From Salinicola endophyticus (GTDB lineage: Bacteria; Pseudomonadota; Gammaproteobacteria; Pseudomonadales; Halomonadaceae), in assembly GCF_040536835.1 (NCBI RefSeq), contig NZ_CP159578.1, forward strand, positions 1,178,001-1,242,000: DNA of 64,000 nt, in the 5' to 3' direction. A program made the translations under genes and the position numbers. Positions 57,432-64,000 of this stretch are shown here, in pieces. Every line of letters begins with the position of its first letter. Position 1 is the first letter of the stretch. The notes beneath the pieces are model-generated. The model did no database searches, was not told the DNA's origin, and saw nothing but the letters and a program-made list of their open reading frames with translations.

Positions 57432-59861
57432 TCACTGCCGGGTGAGTCGCACCAGCCGGTGGCGCAGTTCCGGGTCGAACAGCGTGCGGCTGCGCTTCTG
57501 CGCGCGCATCAGCGCCTCGTCGTATTGCAGCCGATCCGCTTCCACGCGCAGCCAACCTTGTACTTCCAGCGTTTCCAGCAGCGCCGAGAAGAGCCGCTTG
57601 TCGAAGAATTCCGGCGCGTTGAGGCCGGCCAATAGCGTCAGCCGTTCAGCCAGCTGGCGGCTGTGCTCCTCCAGCGTCTCACGGGTCAGTTCGCCACTCG
57701 GGTAACGCAGCAGCGAGGCCAGCAGCAGGTAGGTGCGTTCGAGCGTCGGCTGTATCGGCTGGCCGAGTAGACGCAATTGCTCGCTGGCTTCCAGGTGTCC
57801 GGGCTGGCGGCGCCACTCGCTGTCACTCTGCTTGAGCAGCCCCTCGGCGCTCAGGGCGTCGAGGGTCGCTGCCAGATGCTGGCGATGCTCTGCCACCTCA
57901 CGGGCGTTGAGCTCGCGGGCGATCAGCGGCCACGCCGGCGCCAGCAATGTGTCCAGCTCATCGAGGCAGAACGCCGAATTGTTGCGGAAGGCGAATGCCA
58001 CCAGCCCGAAGTGCGTGAACAGGTGCAGTACGTTGTTGCGATACCAAGTAAGCAACGTGGCCTGTTCGGGCGTGGCGCTGATCAACTCGCCCAGCGCCTG
58101 AGGGCGGCGCTGGATGAAGCCGAGCGCGACCACCTGGTCGATCCAGGCGGCGGCGTCGCCCGCGGGTAGGCGGCAGTGTGCGCTGCCCGGCACGCGCTGC
58201 TGCAACCGCACCAGCAGCGCCACCTGATGCGCCAGCAAATCGGATTCGATGGTGTGATGCGGTGTCGCCAGCAGGGCCATGGCCACCAGCGAGACGGCGT
58301 TGACGGTGGCGCCATCGTTGATGCGCTCGGCCAGTGTGCGCCCCAGCTGCGGGACCGCACGCTTGAGCCACTCGGGACGGGGCTGGCTGCGCTCCTCACG
58401 CCAGGCGGGGGCGAGGCCATCGAGAAAATCGGTCAGCGACAGTGGCTCGCCGACGTTGACTGCAACCCGGCCGTGGGGCTGGCGCAGATGGCGCAGCACG
58501 TGTAGCAGGTCCAGCGGCGACTCCTTCTTCTTGCTGCCGCCGCGCAGCTCGCGTAGATAGGCGTTGCTCTCGAGCACCTTCTCATAGCCGATGTAGACCG
58601 GGACGAATGCGACGTCGCGGGTAGCGTCGCGCACGAACGAGCGCAGCGTCATCGCCAGCATGCCGGGGCGCGGGTCGAGCATGCGACCGGTGCGCGAACG
58701 CCCCCCCTCGATGAAGTACTCGACCGGCTGGCCGCGGGCGATCAGGCGGTGCAGATACTCGTTGAATACCGCGGCATAGAGCCGGTTGTCCTTGAAGCTG
58801 CGGCGCATGAAAAAGGCCCCGCCGCGGCGCAGCAGCGGTCCGATCAGCGGCATGTCGAGGTTGCGCCCGGCGGCGATGTGCGGGGGCATCAAGCCTTCGC
58901 GGTAGAGCACGTAAGAGAGCAGCAGATAGTCGATATGACTGCGGTGGCAGGGCACGTAGACCAGGGTGCGCTCGCCGGCGATCGCCTTGACCGCTTCGAG
59001 GCCGTGAACGTCGACGCCATCATAGAGGCGGTTCCACAGCCGCTTGAGCAGTTCATACAGAAAGCGCAGCACCGGGTAGGACATGTTGGAGGCGATCTCG
59101 CGCGCATAGCGCTCGGCGCGCTTGCGCTCCTTGAGGGCGTTGCTGCGGTTGGCGGAGGCGGCTTCGTCGATCGCCTGGCGCACCGCCGGGCTGCCCACCA
59201 CGCCGCGGACCAGGGTACGGCGGTGGGAGATATCGGGGCCCAGCACCCGGGCGCGGACGCGGCGAAAGTGGACCCGGAGCACGCGGGCGAGGGTGCGCTG
59301 GGTCAGTCGGGTCTGCGGGTCGTCGAGCAGCGCTCGCAGGTGGATCGGTTCGCCCAGGTGGGCTTCCAGGTGGCGGCCGTTGACGATCAACGACAGCAGG
59401 CGTCGCAGACGCCCGCTCCAGGCCCAGTCATCGGCGGCGAGCATCTTCCAGAAGCCGAAATCCTTGCCCGGGGCGCGGCTCCAGAACACGCTCACCGGCA
59501 CTAGCTGTACATCCAGGTCGGGGTCCTGTTCGAGAGCGGCGAGCAATGGGCCCAGCGGTTCGGCGCCCTGACGCTTGACGCCGCGCCAGGTGCGGCGCAG
59601 ACGCGGCAACGGCAGGCAGGCCGGCAGCGTGAGCCCATTCAGCTCGACCCGGCGGCCGGCGTCGGGTAGCCCCAGTTTGCGGGTCAACTGAGCCACCGCG
59701 AGCTCGTCGCTGAGCGCCGGGTGCGGGATGACGTAGAGCGTGACCGGCTCGGGATCGAGGGATACCGGGTCGGGTTCGATCAGGCGGAAGCCGAGCCAGC
59801 GGCGTACGATGCCGCCACTCAGGCGATGCCACAGTCGACCCGCGCCGCTGAATGACCGCAT
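57432..59861 (-). CDS. plsB: Glycerol-3-phosphate 1-O-acyltransferase
   Basis: Membrane enzyme for the first acylation of phospholipid synthesis, 809 aa from the ATG at 59861 (GAGGG upstream). The catalytic HX4D motif is PCHRSHIDYLLLSYVLY. Acceptor-binding motifs FFMRRSFKDNRLYAAVF, FIEGGRSRTGRML and VPVYIGYEKV are present. Length matches E. coli PlsB (807 aa). It is divergent from and slightly upstream of the phospholipase D gene, which also acts on phospholipids. Confidence 0.95.
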   Translation of the reverse strand: MRSFSGAGRLWHRLSGGIVRRWLGFRLIEPDPVSLDPEPVTLYVIPHPALSDELAVAQLTRKLGLPDAGRRVELNGLTLPACLPLPRLRRTWRGVKRQGAEPLGPLLAALEQDPDLDVQLVPVSVFWSRAPGKDFGFWKMLAADDWAWSGRLRRLLSLIVNGRHLEAHLGEPIHLRALLDDPQTRLTQRTLARVLRVHFRRVRARVLGPDISHRRTLVRGVVGSPAVRQAIDEAASANRSNALKERKRAERYAREIASNMSYPVLRFLYELLKRLWNRLYDGVDVHGLEAVKAIAGERTLVYVPCHRSHIDYLLLSYVLYREGLMPPHIAAGRNLDMPLIGPLLRRGGAFFMRRSFKDNRLYAAVFNEYLHRLIARGQPVEYFIEGGRSRTGRMLDPRPGMLAMTLRSFVRDATRDVAFVPVYIGYEKVLESNAYLRELRGGSKKKESPLDLLHVLRHLRQPHGRVAVNVGEPLSLTDFLDGLAPAWREERSQPRPEWLKRAVPQLGRTLAERINDGATVNAVSLVAMALLATPHHTIESDLLAHQVALLVRLQQRVPGSAHCRLPAGDAAAWIDQVVALGFIQRRPQALGELISATPEQATLLTWYRNNVLHLFTHFGLVAFAFRNNSAFCLDELDTLLAPAWPLIARELNAREVAEHRQHLAATLDALSAEGLLKQSDSEWRRQPGHLEASEQLRLLGQPIQPTLERTYLLLASLLRYPSGELTRETLEEHSRQLAERLTLLAGLNAPEFFDKRLFSALLETLEVQGWLRVEADRLQYDEALMRAQKRSRTLFDPELRHRLVRLTRQ

Positions 59862-60022
59862 GCGTGAAGCCCTCGCAAATTCATGAGTATAGCGATATCC
59901 GCCGGCGCCGACGATGGCGCGCGGTATCTCGGACTCGTGCGGGCGGCGGCAGCGGGGACGGCTCTTTTCTGGCGCGGCGAAACGTGCGTCAATCGGGGCC
60001 GATACCAGCGGCGGGAAATGGC

Positions 60023-61150
60023 ATGCGCGCAACATGGAAGAGCGGCAATCGCTTCGAGCTACTCCCGGAGGGCAAGCGCTTCTGGCCAGCCATGCGGGCG
60101 GCAATCGAAGGCGCGCGCGAGCAGCTGTGGATCGAGCTCTATCTGATGGAGTCCGGTGCCCTGGCCGAACGTTTCCTGCACACGCTGGAGGCGGCGGTGG
60201 CCCGCGGCGTGGCGGTGCGAATGATGCTCGACGGCGTCGGCAGCATGGGGCTTGCTCGGCGTGACCGCCAGCGCCTGCGCGCCGCCGGGGTCGAGCTGCG
60301 GTTCTTCAACCCGCTCTCGGTGACGCGCCTGGGGGGCAATCTGATGCGCGACCACCGCAAGTTGGTGGTGGTCGATGGCGAGGTGGCGTTCACCGGCGGC
60401 TTCGGCATCGTCGACGAGTTCGTGGATGCCTGGTACGAGGTGGCGGTGCGCGTCGAGGGGCCGGTGGTCCATGACTGGATGCGGCTGTTCGCACAGGTGT
60501 GGGATTCGCCGCTGACCCGGGGCGGACGTTCGCGGGCAAGGCTCTCGCCGCGCCTGCCGCCGGCGCCGGAGGCGGTGACGAATGCCGGGGAGGGCGCACG
60601 CGGGCGGGTGATCTCCGGGCGTGGCCACCGCTATCAGGCGATCCGGCTGTCGCTCCACGGGCGCATCTCCACCGCGCGCCGGCGGCTGTGGCTGTGCACG
60701 CCCTATTTCGTGCCCACCCTGAGCCTGCGTCGCCAGCTGGCCCAGGCCGCGCGGCGCGGCATCGACGTGCGCCTGCTGCTCGCCGGCGGGCATCACGATC
60801 ATCCGGGTATCCGCTACGCCGGGCAGCGTTTCTATGGGCGCCTGCTCAAGGCCGGCGTGCAGATCTACGAGTTCCAGCCCACCTTCATCCACGCCAAGTT
60901 CTGTGTCGTCGATGACTGGGTCTCACTGGGGTCGTGCAACTTCGACCACTGGAGCCTGCAGTGGAATCTCGAGGCCAACCAGGAGATCGAGGACAGCGCC
61001 TTCGCCACCGAGGTCGCCGAGCTGTTCCAGCGTAACTTCGCCGCCAGTCAGCGAATCGACGCCGCCTCCTGGCGTCGCCGTCCCTGGTGGCAGCGGGTGC
61101 GCGAGTGGGCGTTCGGCACCCTCAACGCCTGGATGACGCGGCTCAAGTAG
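60023..61150 (+). CDS. Phospholipase D family cardiolipin synthase (ClsB-like)
   Basis: 375 aa with two HKD motifs: DHRKLVVVDGEVAFTGG in the first half and HAKFCVVDDWVSLGSCNFD in the second. These predict phosphatidyl transfer between phospholipids at the inner membrane. LWIELYLMESG near the N-terminus and WNLEANQEIED after the second motif are typical of the ClsB group, which lacks the N-terminal membrane hairpins of ClsA. The start at 60023 (MRATWKSGNRFELL) has GGGAA upstream. The longer open frame to 59852 overlaps plsB and is not conserved. Confidence 0.9.
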   Translation: MRATWKSGNRFELLPEGKRFWPAMRAAIEGAREQLWIELYLMESGALAERFLHTLEAAVARGVAVRMMLDGVGSMGLARRDRQRLRAAGVELRFFNPLSVTRLGGNLMRDHRKLVVVDGEVAFTGGFGIVDEFVDAWYEVAVRVEGPVVHDWMRLFAQVWDSPLTRGGRSRARLSPRLPPAPEAVTNAGEGARGRVISGRGHRYQAIRLSLHGRISTARRRLWLCTPYFVPTLSLRRQLAQAARRGIDVRLLLAGGHHDHPGIRYAGQRFYGRLLKAGVQIYEFQPTFIHAKFCVVDDWVSLGSCNFDHWSLQWNLEANQEIEDSAFATEVAELFQRNFAASQRIDAASWRRRPWWQRVREWAFGTLNAWMTRLK

Positions 61151-61157
61151 AGATGTC

Positions 61158-61859
61158 TCAGCGCTTGCTGCCGCGCTGCCGAGCATTACCCTGGCGTGCG
61201 CCGCCTGCCTTTTTCCCGCCTGCCTTTTTCCCGCCCGATTTGCCCGGACCGCGCTTGGGGGCTTCCGGCGGTACGCGGAAGTGCAGGTAGAGGTCGAGGG
61301 TCAGCTCCGGCAACTGGTTGGCCAGGGCGCTGAACTGCGCCTCGTCGGCGACCATCTCGGCTATTTCCGGCTCCTCCTCGAACAGTCCCGACAGCGCCAT
61401 GAAGGGTAGCAGCAGGGCGGCGACGTGGGACTCGTCCTGGGCGAACCAGGCCGCCTCGTCGAGGAATACGGCCTGCATGAAACCCGCGCACCAGTCCTCG
61501 ATGGCGGCGGCCATCTCGCCGTCGTCGTCGAGCTCGGTGTCGAATGGCAGCTCCAGCCATTCGCCGCGTTCAAGGATATCGCCAGCCTGGCGTGTCAGGG
61601 TCTCCATCAGGGCGACCGCTTCGTCGCGTGCTTCCAGCTCGGCGAACGCTGGTGCCGTCTCGAACAGCTCCGCCAGCCACTGCGCCTGGGGCGGTGACTG
61701 GGGAGCCACGGCCAGGGCGACCAGGAAGCCGTGGGCGCTGACCACATCGGGGGCTTCCTCGCCAAGATGCTCGGGGGCGAGGAGCTCGTCGAGCCTCGCC
61801 AAGCCGGTATCGTCCAGCGGCGGATGGCTGGCGATGGCGTCGTCGTGGTCGTCGGACAT
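61158..61859 (-). CDS. UPF0149 (YecA/YgfB) family protein
   Basis: 233-aa helical, acidic protein of unknown function. DAHGFLVALAVAP-like (here SAHGFLVALAVAP), FDTELDDDGEMAAAIEDWCAGFMQAVFLDE and the C-terminal LPELTLDLYLHFR fit the family. It ends in a basic Gly/Lys tail with two copies of GGKKA, encoded by a short DNA tandem repeat at 61203-61238. The start at 61859 has AGGAG upstream. It converges with the phospholipase D gene 7 bp away. Confidence 0.87.
   Translation of the reverse strand: MSDDHDDAIASHPPLDDTGLARLDELLAPEHLGEEAPDVVSAHGFLVALAVAPQSPPQAQWLAELFETAPAFAELEARDEAVALMETLTRQAGDILERGEWLELPFDTELDDDGEMAAAIEDWCAGFMQAVFLDEAAWFAQDESHVAALLLPFMALSGLFEEEPEIAEMVADEAQFSALANQLPELTLDLYLHFRVPPEAPKRGPGKSGGKKAGGKKAGGARQGNARQRGSKR
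61203..61238. repeat. Tandem repeat in the YecA-family gene tail
   Basis: CGCCTGCCTTTTTCC is repeated directly, encoding two GGKKA units in frame on the minus strand. Confidence 0.7.
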
Positions 61860-62002
61860 GAGGGCTCCTGGACTGGGATAAAGAATCACGTTGCGGGGGC
61901 GCTGGACGCCTCCTGCCGTTGACTGCATTCTACCATCGGCGTCCCGCTCATCGCCTGCCCGCAGCGATCGACCCGAGCGACCGCCGTCATCGATACTCAG
62001 CC

Positions 62003-62605
62003 ATGCCACGCGACCACCTCATGACTTCGCTCTCAACGTCAACGCGCAAGCCCGCACTCGATCCCGCCGATCCGCACGCCCTGGCGCGGCTGGATCGCAC
62101 TGCCCTGCAGCAGGCCCTGGTCGCGCGCGCCGAACGCGCCTGGCAACTGGCGCGGGAGGTCCACCCCGGGTTGCCGCGCCCGCAGATCTGGTTCGACCTG
62201 CGCGGCCGCAGCGCCGGGCAGGCGCACTATCAGCGCGGCGGGCTGCGCTTCAACGCCACCCTACTCGACGAGAATCGGGTCGCCTTCATGGATGAGATCG
62301 TGCCCCACGAGATGGCCCACTGGCTGGTGTTCCATCTCGACGAGGGGCTTCGCGCTCGGCCCCATGGGCCCGAGTGGCAGCGCGTGATGCGCGGTCTCTA
62401 CGGGCTGGCGCCGACCGTCACCCACCGTTTCGACGTGGCCCGGGCCAGCCCCATGCCCTATCTCTATCGCTGCCGCTGCACGCAGCCCCACCGCTTCAGC
62501 GCGCGGCGCCACGCCGGCGCCCAGCGCGGCACCCGCTACCGCTGCCGCCGCTGCCGCGGTGAACTGGACTATCTCGGGTACGACACAGGCCACGAAGCCG
62601 ACTAG
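62003..62605 (+). CDS. SprT family zinc metalloprotease-like protein
   Basis: 200 aa from the ATG at 62003, or 194 from 62021; neither has a strong ribosome-binding site. The zinc site HEMAHWLVFH sits in a SprT-like domain whose strand GQAHYQRGGLRFNATLLDEN precedes it. The C-terminal zinc-ribbon has YRCRCTQPHRFSARRH and YRCRRCRGELDYL. SprT homologues in eukaryotes cleave DNA-protein crosslinks; the bacterial function is poorly known. Confidence 0.88.
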   Translation: MPRDHLMTSLSTSTRKPALDPADPHALARLDRTALQQALVARAERAWQLAREVHPGLPRPQIWFDLRGRSAGQAHYQRGGLRFNATLLDENRVAFMDEIVPHEMAHWLVFHLDEGLRARPHGPEWQRVMRGLYGLAPTVTHRFDVARASPMPYLYRCRCTQPHRFSARRHAGAQRGTRYRCRRCRGELDYLGYDTGHEAD

Positions 62606-62670
62606 CCGTGGCACCAGGGATTGGCTGACCGCCACTGGCTGCGACTCGTCGAGTGATCTAGGTTGAGATC

Positions 62671-62702
62671 AGACGAAGGTCTAATAGGGGGTGACCGTCA
62701 CC
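62671..62702 (+). promoter_or_regulatory. Two dyads in the acs upstream region
   Basis: AGAC-GAAG-GTCT at 62671-62682 and GGTGAC-C-GTCACC at 62690-62702 lie 160-190 bp before acs in a 256-bp gap. Acetyl-CoA synthetase genes in Pseudomonas and Vibrio are activated by the NarL-type response regulator CrbR (ErdR), for which such dyads could serve as sites; the match to its motif was not verified. Confidence 0.4.
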
Positions 62703-62861
62703 AGCGTTATATGCTGGCGGTCTTCGTAGCCGATCCGCTATCACATTGAGCTGATTGAGCTTTCACCGTTACAGCGAGGGTTGTGCGGGTCGTCGGAAGT
62801 CGGCGCGTCGACCGTTGAATCCGAGTAAAAGTCTCGAATCCGAATAAAAGGGGAGATCGCC

Positions 62862-64000
<1,139 letters not shown>

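Overview
The window is about 65% GC, densely coded, and carries bacterial housekeeping genes in gene orders typical of Gammaproteobacteria: nrdR-ribD-ribBA-ribH-nusB-thiL-pgpA, nudE / hslR-hslO-pckA, HAD-rppH-ptsP and lgt-thyA-folA. Genes for the compatible solute glucosylglycerate and an aspartate/glutamate-rich porin point to a halophile or halotolerant organism, most likely of the Halomonadaceae (Halomonas, Salinicola and relatives). The family assignment is inferred from gene content and protein style, not from a database search. The window looks chromosomal. I see no rRNA, tRNA, CRISPR array, phage or complete insertion sequence.

Layout. 1-10.3 kb is a sugar-acid and polyol region. It has the end of dgoD, a convergent six-gene operon (binding protein, two permeases, ATPase, two dehydrogenases) divergent from an AraC-type regulator, then dgoA-dgoK behind three TGT-N3-ACA sites that look like operators of a GntR/DgoR-type repressor. 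10.3-18.3 kb is a glucosylglycerate region: a sugar-3-phosphoglycerate phosphatase and synthase, and on the other strand a GH13 glucosylglycerate phosphorylase. A diguanylate cyclase, a beta-propeller protein and a fluoride channel with a fluoride riboswitch lie between them. Both glucosylglycerate transcription units carry sigma-54 type -24/-12 promoters. The synthesis unit also has a near-consensus NtrC site about 110 bp upstream of the predicted start, which suggests that nitrogen status controls this osmolyte.

18.3-28.3 kb holds riboflavin biosynthesis (RibBA has a degenerate GTP cyclohydrolase II half, and no riboflavin synthase gene sits in the cluster), nusB, thiL, pgpA, a DUF945 protein, a Lon-family protease behind a sigma-32-like promoter, and a tiny lipoprotein. 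28.3-36.3 kb is mixed: queH, ydfG-like SDR, an acyltransferase-3 protein, a Gfo/Idh/MocA oxidoreductase, a GarD/UxaA-type dehydratase divergent from a LysR regulator, and a small secreted low-complexity protein.

36.3-55.3 kb is core housekeeping: nudE, hslR, hslO, pckA, tex, gshA, dsbB, rsd, a HAD-IB hydrolase, rppH, ptsP, NRDE, TSUP, lgt, thyA, folA, and a ProQ/FinO protein with a long low-complexity N-terminus. 55.3-64 kb has the porin, plsB, a cardiolipin-synthase-like phospholipase D, a YecA/UPF0149 protein, sprT and the start of acs.

The most interesting signals are the putative NtrC/sigma-54-controlled glucosylglycerate module, the fluoride riboswitch in front of crcB, the triple operator ahead of dgoAK, and a 181-bp element with terminal inverted repeats between the HAD hydrolase gene and rppH.
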